Source of the DNA: an uncultured Cellvibrionales bacterium
GTDB lineage: Bacteria; Pseudomonadota; Gammaproteobacteria; Pseudomonadales; UBA7239
NCBI GenBank assembly: GCA_937864065.1
Contig: CALMIC010000162.1
Location: forward strand, 1 to 38,036
DNA length: 38,036 bases
Direction of reading: 5' to 3'
Shown: positions 20,455 to 29,217 of the stretch, in pieces
How positions within the stretch are numbered: position 1 is the stretch's first letter
How the letters are laid out: the number at the start of each line of letters is the position of its first letter
Position numbers and translations under genes: made by a program
The notes under the pieces: generated by a model
Told to the model about the DNA's origin: nothing
What the model saw: only the letters and a program-made list of their open reading frames with translations
Database searches by the model: none

Positions 20455-22323
20455 ATGGCCGAGATCCTGCACAGTATCGACGAGGCCGTAACGCGCTGCC
20501 TGCGCATCGCCGGCAAGCACCTGCGCCTGGCCATGCCGCTCGGCATCGGCAAGCCCAATGCACTGGCCAATGCACTCTACCGTGCCGCACAGCAGGATCC
20601 GGCACTGCAGCTCGACATCTACACAGCACTCTCGCTGCTGAAACCGCACGCAAGCAGCGAACTGGAACAGCGTTTCCTGGGGCCGCTGGTCGAGCGCCTT
20701 TTCGGTAACTACCCTGACCTCGACTACGCCCTAGCCATGCAGCGCAACACGCTGCCAGCCAATGTCACCGTGCACGAATTCTTCCTGAAGTCCGGCGACT
20801 GGCTCGGCAACCGCCATGCGCAGCAGCATTACATCAGCAGCAACTACACGCACATCGCACGCGACATGGCCGGCAAGAGTCCGAATGTGGTGGCGCAGGC
20901 TGTTGCGGCACGCGAAGACAACGGCCAGCTGCGGCTGTCACTATCCTGCAATCCCGATGTCACACTCGACCTTGCCAGCAGCGTGAAAGAACAGCGCAAG
21001 GCAGGCATGGGCAACCTGCTGGTAGCCGTCATCAACCGCGAACTGCCGTTCATGCCGGGCAATGCCGAAGTGCCGATGGATTTTTTCGACCTTGTTGTCG
21101 ATGACCCGACCGGCACGCACACATTGTTCTGCACACCGAACATGAAAGTCGCACGTGCTGACTACGCCATCGGCCTGCTCGCCAGCAGCCTGGTGCAGGA
21201 CGGCGGCACGCTGCAGATCGGCATCGGCTCGCTCGGCGATGCGATTGCCCACAGCCTGATCCTGCGCGACCGGCAAAACAGCGAATACCACCAGCTGCTG
21301 GCTGCACTGCAACCCCAGGCATCGCCGCTATCACAACCAGATGTTTTTTCGGAAGGCCTTTACGGCTGCTCGGAAATGTTCGTCAACGGCCTGCTGGAGC
21401 TGGTGAAAGCCGGCATCATCCGCCGGCGCGTCACGGACGAAAACACCGGTCGCGATGTCATCCTGCACGGCGGTTTTTTCATCGGTCCCCGCGCCTTTTA
21501 CCAGGCCCTGCGCGAGATGCCCGACGAGCAGCGCTCGCTGATCGACATGAGCAGCATCACCTTCATCAACCATCTCTACAGCGACCCGTTCGGCACAGAG
21601 AACACGAAACGCCAGCAGCGCCAGAAAGCCGCATTCATCAATACCTGCATGATGGTTACCTTGTCGGGCGCCGCTGTTTCCGATGCACTCGACGATGGCC
21701 GCGTGGTCAGCGGTGTCGGCGGGCAGTACAACTTTGTCGCCATGGCGCACGAACTGCCGGAGGCGCGCTCGATCCTGATGCTGCGCAGCTGGCGCATGAA
21801 AGACGGAAAAGCGCAATCCAATATTGTCGAACACTACGCGCACTGCACGATCCCGCGCCACCTGCGCGACATAATCATCACCGAATACGGCATCGCCGAC
21901 CTGCGTGGCAAAAGCGACAGTGAAGTCATTGCCGCACTGCTGAATGTCGCCGATTCGCGTTTCCAGCCCACCCTGCTTGCTGCGGCAAAAGCACAAGGCA
22001 AGTTGCCGGAGTCTTACGAGATCCCGGCGGTGCACCGCAACAACACGCCGGAGCAACTGAAAGCGAGGCTCGCCCCTTTCCGCCACTTGCTGCCGGATTT
22101 CCCCTTCGGCCATGACTTCACGGATGACGAACTGGTCATCGTCAATGCCTTGCAGAAACTGAAAGCCGCGAGCGAGCACCCGCTGGAACTGCTGAAGGCA
22201 GTTGTGAATGCGCTGCTGGCAGAAAACGAGGTTCCCGAGCGCTACCTGGCGCGCATGGGATTTGCCGAAAGCAATTCGCTGAAAGAACGCCTGCTGAAAA
22301 AACTTTTCTCCGGCAATCTCTGA
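20455..22323 (+). CDS. Acetyl-CoA hydrolase/CoA-transferase family protein
   Basis: About 623 aa; GGSVL-type C-terminal domain (SGVGGQYNFVAMAHELPEARSILMLRSWR...ITEYGIADLRGKSDSEV). Start ATG 20455. Confidence 0.85.
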   Translation: MAEILHSIDEAVTRCLRIAGKHLRLAMPLGIGKPNALANALYRAAQQDPALQLDIYTALSLLKPHASSELEQRFLGPLVERLFGNYPDLDYALAMQRNTLPANVTVHEFFLKSGDWLGNRHAQQHYISSNYTHIARDMAGKSPNVVAQAVAAREDNGQLRLSLSCNPDVTLDLASSVKEQRKAGMGNLLVAVINRELPFMPGNAEVPMDFFDLVVDDPTGTHTLFCTPNMKVARADYAIGLLASSLVQDGGTLQIGIGSLGDAIAHSLILRDRQNSEYHQLLAALQPQASPLSQPDVFSEGLYGCSEMFVNGLLELVKAGIIRRRVTDENTGRDVILHGGFFIGPRAFYQALREMPDEQRSLIDMSSITFINHLYSDPFGTENTKRQQRQKAAFINTCMMVTLSGAAVSDALDDGRVVSGVGGQYNFVAMAHELPEARSILMLRSWRMKDGKAQSNIVEHYAHCTIPRHLRDIIITEYGIADLRGKSDSEVIAALLNVADSRFQPTLLAAAKAQGKLPESYEIPAVHRNNTPEQLKARLAPFRHLLPDFPFGHDFTDDELVIVNALQKLKAASEHPLELLKAVVNALLAENEVPERYLARMGFAESNSLKERLLKKLFSGNL

Positions 22324-23663
22324 TCCTGCGCCGGCCGGCCAAACAACAGCACAACCAGCGCCAGCCACAGGCAGTATGGCGCCAGTGGTTTCAGTGCCGC
22401 CAGTTGGCCCACCAGCCATGCCGCTGGCGCATAGCGCAACATGACGGACTGTTCACCTTCACGCAGCACCAGCGCATAGAGTTCGTCTGTGCTGCCGCCG
22501 AAGCTGTATGACAATAACGGATACACCTGTTCAGGCGATAGTGCCATCGACAACAATGCCAACCCCGCCAGCGATAACGCCAGCACACTGGCAGACGACA
22601 AGGCCAGCGTAAACACCAGCAAGGCCGGCAGCAAGAGCATGACCTGGTACTGCAACCAGTAGTTGGGCATGATGAGCAACATGGTCACCAACGCCAGCGA
22701 AAATACCAGCGTTTCATTGCGGGCACTGCCTGGCTGGCGGCGCCACAGCACCAGCAACCATGCGGCGAGGAAAAAGAATCGCAGAGCAGTGCATATTGCG
22801 CGTGCAGCCGCGTGGCTGATGCCGTCAGGGAACAGGTAGAACACCAGGTGCAGGTTTTCAGCCCAGCCGACCGGCTGTTCGGCCAGCAACACCGGCAGGA
22901 TGGTGCCGGTGTAGTAACCCACTTCAGCGATGCCGAACACCAGTAGCGCCACCAGCGATACCAGCGTGGATGCCACGGCAAACGCCAGCAAGGCCCGCCA
23001 GTTGCGTTGCCACAACAGCACCGTGAGCAGGAATACCGGGTATATCTTGGCTGTGGCGGCCAGTGCCAGCAACGCGCCGGCGAACAGCGGATAAGTGCGC
23101 AGCGTGAGCAGCACCAGCGTGAACAGCAACAGGAAGATGACCTCTATGGCGATCAGCGTCAGCCCGTTGAAAAACGGCGTGAAATGCAAGGTGACAAGTA
23201 CAGCAATAACGCCGTAAACCATTGGCCACAGCCTGGCGGCAAGCTTGTCGTCGCAAACCGGCGCCAGCTGCATGAGGTTGTTGCCAAGCCGGACAAGCAG
23301 GACAACCGCGAGCAGGTAGGCCACCAGCAATAGCCAGCGACAGTATTCAAAGAACAGCGGTGGCATGCCATGCCGCATCCACGGTGCAATATAGAGCTGG
23401 AATGGCGGCGGGAACTTGTATACCGCCGCATTGGGCAGGTATGCCATCACCACATTGTCGGCACGCTGGTACAGTTGTCCGGTTTGCCAGAACGTCTCCG
23501 CCTGCCTGGCAAAGATGCGCATATCTACCGGGTCAACCGGCAGGATTGCCGCCACTGCCGCGATGAAACCGGGCAGCGACAGCCACAGCACCAAAGCGGC
23601 CAGCAGCAACACACAGCAGGCAGCGATGCGCCCGTCGCGCGTCCGCATCAGGTCAGCCCCCAT
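22242..23663 (-). CDS. Multi-TM GT87/DUF2029-like glycosyltransferase
   Basis: Polytopic; early periplasmic acidic VDPVDMRIFARQ, YLPNAAVYKFPPPFQLYIAPW, LRTYPLFAGALLALAATAKIYPVFLL typical of GT-C/GT87. Start may be ATG 23663 or 23648. Confidence 0.7.
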   Translation of the reverse strand: MGADLMRTRDGRIAACCVLLLAALVLWLSLPGFIAAVAAILPVDPVDMRIFARQAETFWQTGQLYQRADNVVMAYLPNAAVYKFPPPFQLYIAPWMRHGMPPLFFEYCRWLLLVAYLLAVVLLVRLGNNLMQLAPVCDDKLAARLWPMVYGVIAVLVTLHFTPFFNGLTLIAIEVIFLLLFTLVLLTLRTYPLFAGALLALAATAKIYPVFLLTVLLWQRNWRALLAFAVASTLVSLVALLVFGIAEVGYYTGTILPVLLAEQPVGWAENLHLVFYLFPDGISHAAARAICTALRFFFLAAWLLVLWRRQPGSARNETLVFSLALVTMLLIMPNYWLQYQVMLLLPALLVFTLALSSASVLALSLAGLALLSMALSPEQVYPLLSYSFGGSTDELYALVLREGEQSVMLRYAPAAWLVGQLAALKPLAPYCLWLALVVLLFGRPAQDQRLPEKSFFSRRSFSELLSANPMRAR

Positions 23664-25117
23664 CAGGTCACTGCATCCAGCCGCCGCCGGAACTCTGCCA
23701 TGATCAGGTCGTACAGTTTGTCTTTCAGGAAAGCATCTTCCACACCTGCCTCGACCGACGGGTTGTCATTCACCTCGATGATATAGACCTTGTCGCCTTT
23801 CTGTTTCAGGTCAACGCCGTAGAAGCCGTTGCCGATGCGCTTGCACACATCCAGCGCCGCCTTGATAACCGCATCAGGCGCCTCATAGGTCGGCAGCGTG
23901 TCAAAATCCCCCGACTGGGTTTTCTCGCCTTCGTGGTGATAGATCTGCCAGTGTTTCTTCGCCATGTAATAGCGGCAGGCATACAGCGGCTGGTTGTTGA
24001 GCACGCCAATGCGCCAGTCGAAGTCGGTGTAGATGTATTCCTGCGCCAGCACCAGCGCACTCTTGTCGAACATCTCGTCAAGGCTCTGGCGCAGTTCTTC
24101 AATGGTTTCCGATTTGGTCACGCCGACAGAAAAAGAGCCGTCGGGAATTTTCAGCACTATCGGCAAACCTAGCTCGGCCACGATGCTGTCCAGCGACTGC
24201 GCTTTCTGCTTGTTGAGGATCAGTGTTTTCGGCGATGGCAGCTTGTAGGTATCCAGCAGGCTGGCGAGGTAGATCTTGTTGGTGCAACGCAGGATCGATT
24301 CCGGGTCGTCAATCACCACCATGCCTTCCGCCGCCGCCTTGCGCGCGAAACGGTAGGTATGGTGCGGCACGGAGGTGGTCTCGCGGATGAACAGTGCGTC
24401 GTATTCGGCGAGGCGGAACAGGTCCTTGCGACCGATGCGCTCGACCAGGATGCCGTGCTTCTTGCCGGCTTTCTCGAATTTTTTCAGCGCCGCCTCATCG
24501 CTGGGCGCCATCACTTCCTTCGGGTTGACCAGCATCGCCAGGTCATAGCGGTAAGTCTGCCGCGGGCGCTCCGGCCGCCAGACCTTGGACGCAAACACAT
24601 CCAGTGCATTGGCAAACACGGTCTGCTCGGCATCATCCAGCGTCGGCAGGCCGACCATTTGTATCGACTGCAGGCGCCAGTTGCCCTTGCGGTGCACGGT
24701 GATCTCCATCACCGGGATCGGGTAGCGCTCGAAAATCTGCCGCGCCACCTCCTTCAACGGCTGCTCGTCGGTCTGGCCGAAATAGGCCTTGCAGGTGAAT
24801 TGCAGGCCGTCCTTGCTGCCGAGCACGGCAGACAGCTGTTTGTCGAAATCCTCGTCCAGCAGGCTGAAGATGGCTTTCTCGTTCATGTCGGACAAGGTCT
24901 TGACCGACGGGATGACGCGATGGCCGCGCGCCTCGGCCAGCAGTGACACGTAATAGCCGACACTGAGATAGCGGTAACGCTTGCACAGGTTGATGACCTG
25001 CAGCCGCTCCTGGGCCTGGAACTGCTGGATGTAATCCTGGGCGCTGATCACATCCTCAGAGGGGTAGAACGCCCGCCAGTCTTCCAGCTTGTCGACGACA
25101 ATCAGCAGACGACTCAT
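23663..25117 (-). CDS. RimK-like ATP-grasp protein with N-terminal RLAN-type domain
   Basis: MSRLLIVVDKLEDWRAFYPSEDVISAQDYI...; ATP-grasp core LPIVLKIPDGSFSVGVTKSETIEEL...ALVLAQEYIYTDFDWRIGVLNNQPLYACRYYM...VYIIEVNDNPSVEAGVED. True start ATG 25117; the ORF track's 916-aa extension is antisense to the KS gene. Confidence 0.88.
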   Translation of the reverse strand: MSRLLIVVDKLEDWRAFYPSEDVISAQDYIQQFQAQERLQVINLCKRYRYLSVGYYVSLLAEARGHRVIPSVKTLSDMNEKAIFSLLDEDFDKQLSAVLGSKDGLQFTCKAYFGQTDEQPLKEVARQIFERYPIPVMEITVHRKGNWRLQSIQMVGLPTLDDAEQTVFANALDVFASKVWRPERPRQTYRYDLAMLVNPKEVMAPSDEAALKKFEKAGKKHGILVERIGRKDLFRLAEYDALFIRETTSVPHHTYRFARKAAAEGMVVIDDPESILRCTNKIYLASLLDTYKLPSPKTLILNKQKAQSLDSIVAELGLPIVLKIPDGSFSVGVTKSETIEELRQSLDEMFDKSALVLAQEYIYTDFDWRIGVLNNQPLYACRYYMAKKHWQIYHHEGEKTQSGDFDTLPTYEAPDAVIKAALDVCKRIGNGFYGVDLKQKGDKVYIIEVNDNPSVEAGVEDAFLKDKLYDLIMAEFRRRLDAVT

Positions 25118-25212
25118 GACCTGGCCTCTTTGCTTCCCGCATGTGCGGGGCATTATTGGGATAAAGCGCGGCTGCCGCAATCCACGCATGGAGCACAGGC
25201 CACCCCTACCGC

Positions 25213-25218
25213 TACAAT
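25213..25218 (+). promoter_or_regulatory. Candidate -10 (TACAAT) for the KS/ACP/ABC operon
   Basis: GCTACAAT 32 nt upstream of ATG 25250; the candidate -35 is weak (TGGAGC). Confidence 0.35.
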
Positions 25219-25249
25219 AGCCGTTTACCTGACCAACACGGGATCCTGC

Positions 25250-26488
25250 ATGGCTTTCACCCCCCGACGTGTCGTCGTCACCGGCATGAACGGCATCACT
25301 TCGCTGGGCCAGGACTGGCCGACCGTCGAGCGCGGCCTGCGCGCCCGCCGCAACGGTATCCGCGCCATGGATGAGTGGGCCGACATCGAAGGCCTGCTGA
25401 CCCGCCTCGGCGGGCCGGTGCCGGATTTCGCGCGCCCTGCCCATTACTCGCGCAAGCAGACCCGCAGCATGGGCCGCGTGGCACTGATGGCCACCCGCAC
25501 GGCCGAACTCGCCCTGGCCAACGCCGGCCTGCTGGACGACCCGTCGATCCGCAACGGCCGCATGGGCGTCTCCTATGGCTCCTGCAACGGCAGCACCGAT
25601 GCCACCGTCAGCTTCGCCCGCATGTATGTCGACCGTTCCACCCGCTCGATGACGGCCACCACCTATGTCGAGATGATGAGCCACACCTGTGCGGTCAATA
25701 TCGGCCTGTTCTTCGGCCTGACCGGGCGCATCATCCCGACGGCCAGCGCCTGCACCTCGGGCAGCCAGGGCGTTGGCTACGCCTATGAGGCGATCCGCTA
25801 CGGCCTGCAGGACCTGATGCTGGCCGGCGGTGCCGAGGAACTCTGTGCCGCCGATTCGGCCGTGTTCGACACCCTGTTTGCCGCCAGCCTGAAGAATGAC
25901 TCGCCGCAACTGACGCCGCGCCCCTTCGATCGCGACCGCGATGGCCTCGTGATTGGCGAGGGCGCCTGCTCGCTGGTACTGGAAGAGCTCGAACACGCCC
26001 AGGCCCGCGGCGCGACGATCCATGCCGAGATCGTCGGCTATGGCACCAATTCCGACGGTGCCCACATCACCCAGCCGACGGCGAGCACGATGCAGGCCGT
26101 CATGGAACTCGCCCTGCGCGACGCCGGGCTGCCAGCCTCCGCCATCGGTTATGTCAATGCGCACGGCACGGCCACCGAGCACGGCGACATCGCCGAAACC
26201 ACGGCCACCCACGCTGTATTCGGCCCGCGCATGCCGATCAGCTCGCTGAAAAGCTATTTCGGCCACACCCTCGGCGCCTGCGGCGCGCTGGAGAGCTGGC
26301 TGTCGATCGAGATGATGAACCGCGACTGGTATGCGCCGACCATCAACCTCGACCACCTCGACCCGCGCTGCGGTGAGCTGGACTACATCACCGGCGCTGG
26401 CCGGGTGCTGCAAAACGAGTACGTGATGAGCAACAACTTCGCCTTTGGCGGCATCAACACCTCCCTGATCTTCAAACGGTGGACCTGA
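25250..26488 (+). CDS. Beta-ketoacyl-ACP synthase, FabF-like
   Basis: RRVVVTGMNGITSLGQDW; active-site TASACTSGSQG, VNAHGTATEHGD, YFGHTLGACGALES, NNFAFGGINTSLIF. Start ATG 25250. Confidence 0.93.
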   Translation: MAFTPRRVVVTGMNGITSLGQDWPTVERGLRARRNGIRAMDEWADIEGLLTRLGGPVPDFARPAHYSRKQTRSMGRVALMATRTAELALANAGLLDDPSIRNGRMGVSYGSCNGSTDATVSFARMYVDRSTRSMTATTYVEMMSHTCAVNIGLFFGLTGRIIPTASACTSGSQGVGYAYEAIRYGLQDLMLAGGAEELCAADSAVFDTLFAASLKNDSPQLTPRPFDRDRDGLVIGEGACSLVLEELEHAQARGATIHAEIVGYGTNSDGAHITQPTASTMQAVMELALRDAGLPASAIGYVNAHGTATEHGDIAETTATHAVFGPRMPISSLKSYFGHTLGACGALESWLSIEMMNRDWYAPTINLDHLDPRCGELDYITGAGRVLQNEYVMSNNFAFGGINTSLIFKRWT

Positions 26489-26491
26489 AGT

Positions 26492-26770
26492 ATGCGCTGG
26501 TTCAATGCCGTCAACCGTTTCGTACTGGACAATATCCGCACCATCGAGATGGTCGGTGTCCTGATGCGGATCTTCAGTTTCAGCCTGGTCAGCTGGCTAG
26601 GGCCGGCCAGCCCCTTCATGTTCGTGTGGATCTTCAACACGATCGACGCCGTGATGCTGTCCTGGTGCTCGGCACTGAAGAAAGACGCGGCCTACACCCT
26701 GCTGAACACGTTCTGGATCCTGGTCGGCGTCGTCGGCATACTGCGCGCAGGCAATATCATCGGCCACTGA
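26492..26770 (+). CDS. Small integral membrane protein, unknown function
   Basis: 92 aa with two or three hydrophobic segments (FSFSLVSWLGPASPFMFVWIFNTIDAVMLSW; AAYTLLNTFWILVGVVGILRAGNIIG); 3-nt gap after the KS gene. Confidence 0.75.
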   Translation: MRWFNAVNRFVLDNIRTIEMVGVLMRIFSFSLVSWLGPASPFMFVWIFNTIDAVMLSWCSALKKDAAYTLLNTFWILVGVVGILRAGNIIGH

Positions 26771-26810
26771 ATACCCGACCCCTCACCACTGACTGCCAGG
26801 GAGCATCACC

Positions 26811-27563
26811 ATGAAAAGATTCACTGTAGCGAGAAAGTTGGCCGCCATCGCCCTGCTGGCCGGCGCCGGCAACCTGTGGGCACTGACCGCCGCGGAGCAG
26901 CGCCACGTCGACATGCTGACCCAGGGCGGCATGGCCAGCGTCAAGCAAGCCGCGCAGGAAATGTTCAATGCCGGCGAGAAGAACCCGGCCGTGCTCGACT
27001 ACCTCGCCGAGATCCTGCTGCGCCAGTACGCCAGCGCCACCCCGGGCGAGATTGATACGCTGTCCTGGGCGGCCAAGGCCCTCGGCCAGTCCGGCAACCC
27101 GCGCTACCGCGATACGCTGTCGGAAATCACCAACAGCAGCAGCGCCAACAAGAAATTGCGCAAGTATGCCGAAAAGGCACTGGATGACCTGGGCGATGGC
27201 CAGGTGCCGCAGTACAAGCGCGGCGGCGTATCCCTGAAAAGCGGCCATGCTGCCAGCAAGTCCAGCGCACGCGAAACGTCCAGTACCCCGCGCAGCAGCG
27301 GCCGCAACCAGCCGCTCAGTGCCGTACAGAAGGGCATGAGCATGGCGGAAGCCTATGACCTCGTCGGCGAGCCGACCACGAGCACCGGCCGCATCACCGG
27401 CAAGGCGTGGATCCCGTTCAATTTCCGCGGTGCCGATACTGCGCGACTGTACGCGCTGTACAAGGGCAAGGGGCGCATCATTTTCAGCAACCGTTCGCAC
27501 TACGACAGCACGTGGACGGTGTATGAAGTGCAGGTTGACCCGAACGAGAGCGGCTATCCCTGA
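26811..27563 (+). CDS. Exported protein with HEAT-like helical N-terminus and BamE/SmpA-like C-terminus
   Basis: Signal peptide MKRFTVARKLAAIALLAGAGNLWAL; helical repeats; Ser/Arg-rich linker; C-terminal MSMAEAYDLVGEPTTSTGRITGKAWIPFNFRG...ALYKGKGRIIFSNRSHYDSTWTVYEVQVDPNESGYP. Confidence 0.65.
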   Translation: MKRFTVARKLAAIALLAGAGNLWALTAAEQRHVDMLTQGGMASVKQAAQEMFNAGEKNPAVLDYLAEILLRQYASATPGEIDTLSWAAKALGQSGNPRYRDTLSEITNSSSANKKLRKYAEKALDDLGDGQVPQYKRGGVSLKSGHAASKSSARETSSTPRSSGRNQPLSAVQKGMSMAEAYDLVGEPTTSTGRITGKAWIPFNFRGADTARLYALYKGKGRIIFSNRSHYDSTWTVYEVQVDPNESGYP

Positions 27564-27570
27564 GCACCGG

Positions 27571-28440
27571 ATGACCACCCTGCACCGCGACAACACCCTG
27601 CCTGACTGGGCCAGCATACCGCTGCCGGATGCCTGGCCCGACCGGCTCGACCTGCGCCGGCCCCGCGACCTGTGGCAGCTCGCGCGCCATGCGTTGGGGC
27701 TGGTGCACACCCCGGTTGAACTGCCGCCGGAGTTGCCCGGCCGCGAACAGATCCCGAAATACATCCTGCAGGAATTCCACAACCTGCCTAACGGCAACTA
27801 CTCGCGCCGCTTCACGCGCGGCTACATCACCGGCTTTGACCGCGTGATGCTCGGCGAGATCAGCAAGAGCCATCGCGAGATCGCCGTGCGCCTCGCCGCC
27901 GAACCGGCAGTCCGCGCCGGCAGCGTGCTCGATGCAGGCTGCGGCGGCGGTGGCCTGGCCGGCGCCATGCAACAGGCGGGAATCGCCGAGGTATGGGGCC
28001 TCGACCCCTCGCCCTACCTGCTGCAACACGCCGCGCGCGACTGGCCGGATGTCCGCTTCGTGCAGGGCGTGGCCGAGGACACCGGTTTTGCCGATAACAC
28101 CTTTGCCGCCATCACCGCCTGCTTCCTGCTGCACGAGATCCCGCCGCGCTACCTGGAACGCAGCCTGGCCGAGTTCGCCCGCATCCTGCAGCCGGGCGGC
28201 CTGCTCGCCGTCTGCGAGCCGTCACCGCTGCAGCTGCGGCGCTCGCCGCTCGCGCTCTGGCGCGATTACGGCTGGCGCGGACTGTACTTCCATGCCCTCG
28301 CCCGTTTCGTGCACGAACCCTTTCTCGACGCCTGGCACCGGCAAGACCTGCCAGCGCTGTTTGCCCGCCACGGTTTCGAGTTACTGCGCAATGACGTGAG
28401 TGTACCCATGCGCCACCTGCTGGCGCGCAAGGCAACATGA
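27571..28440 (+). CDS. Class I SAM-dependent methyltransferase
   Basis: SVLDAGCGGGGLAGAMQQAGIAEVWGLDPSPYLLQHA...AITACFLLHEIPPRYLERSLAEFARILQPGGLLAVCEP. Confidence 0.9.
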   Translation: MTTLHRDNTLPDWASIPLPDAWPDRLDLRRPRDLWQLARHALGLVHTPVELPPELPGREQIPKYILQEFHNLPNGNYSRRFTRGYITGFDRVMLGEISKSHREIAVRLAAEPAVRAGSVLDAGCGGGGLAGAMQQAGIAEVWGLDPSPYLLQHAARDWPDVRFVQGVAEDTGFADNTFAAITACFLLHEIPPRYLERSLAEFARILQPGGLLAVCEPSPLQLRRSPLALWRDYGWRGLYFHALARFVHEPFLDAWHRQDLPALFARHGFELLRNDVSVPMRHLLARKAT

Positions 28441-29213
28441 ACACAACAGCAGCCATCAGTGCGCGCCATGTCGGTTTCCGCTATCCCGGTGAGGCAGGCG
28501 ATGCGCTGGCGGATGTCTCGCTCACCGTGGCCCGCGGCAGCTGCTTTGGCCTGCTCGGGCCGAACGGTGCCGGCAAGTCGACCCTGCTCGCGCTGCTGAC
28601 CGGCATCCTGCCGCTGCAAGCGGGTTCGATCGAGATCCTCGGCCAGCCGGTCGGCCGCAACCGCCAGTTGCGTGCGCTCTCAGCCCTGGTGCCACAGGAT
28701 TATGCGTTCTACCCCGCCCTCACTGTGCGTGAGAACCTCGAATGCTTTGCCGGCCTGTACAGCTTGCGCGGCGCGGCGCTGCGGGCACAGGTCGATGAAG
28801 CCGTCACGGTCTGCGGCCTTGAAAGCCTGCTCGGGAAACGCGCCAGCAGTTGCTCCGGTGGCGTGCGGCGCCGGCTCAACCTCGCTATCGGTCTGCTCAA
28901 CAAGCCGCAGCTGCTCTACCTCGACGAGCCGACAGTCGGTATCGACGCGCAATCGCGCCACTTCATCCTCGATTCCATCCGCCAACTGCAGCGCGGCGGC
29001 ATGACCATCGTCTACACCTCGCACTACATGGAGGAAATCCAGGCGATCTGCGACACACTCGCGATCATCGACCACGGTCGCCTGCTGTTGCAGGACACAC
29101 TGGCCAACGTGCTCGCGCAGGCAGCAGAGATGCCGGCTGTGCCAGAACTACAGAACGCCAAGCGACTGGAGGATTTCTACCTGTCGCTGACACAGCACCA
29201 CTTGCGGGACTGA
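28437..29213 (+). CDS. ABC transporter ATP-binding protein
   Basis: Walker A GLLGPNGAGKST; signature CSGGVRRRLNLAIGLLNKP; Walker B LLYLDEPTVGID; H-loop YTSHYMEE. Confidence 0.96.
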   Translation: MNTTAAISARHVGFRYPGEAGDALADVSLTVARGSCFGLLGPNGAGKSTLLALLTGILPLQAGSIEILGQPVGRNRQLRALSALVPQDYAFYPALTVRENLECFAGLYSLRGAALRAQVDEAVTVCGLESLLGKRASSCSGGVRRRLNLAIGLLNKPQLLYLDEPTVGIDAQSRHFILDSIRQLQRGGMTIVYTSHYMEEIQAICDTLAIIDHGRLLLQDTLANVLAQAAEMPAVPELQNAKRLEDFYLSLTQHHLRD

Positions 29214-29217
29214 ACCG

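Noticed and set aside
19128-20570. 480-aa minus-strand ORF
   Set aside because: Antisense to spoT and ridA, which have unambiguous motifs; a long spurious frame from GC-rich codon bias.
21331-22419. 362-aa minus-strand ORF
   Set aside because: Antisense to the acetyl-CoA hydrolase gene; composition typical of a shadow ORF.
25118-26413. 432-aa N-terminal extension of the RimK-like ORF in the track (916 aa)
   Set aside because: It is antisense to the well-supported FabF-like KS gene and has low-complexity Ala/Gly/Arg content; the conserved protein starts at ATG 25117.
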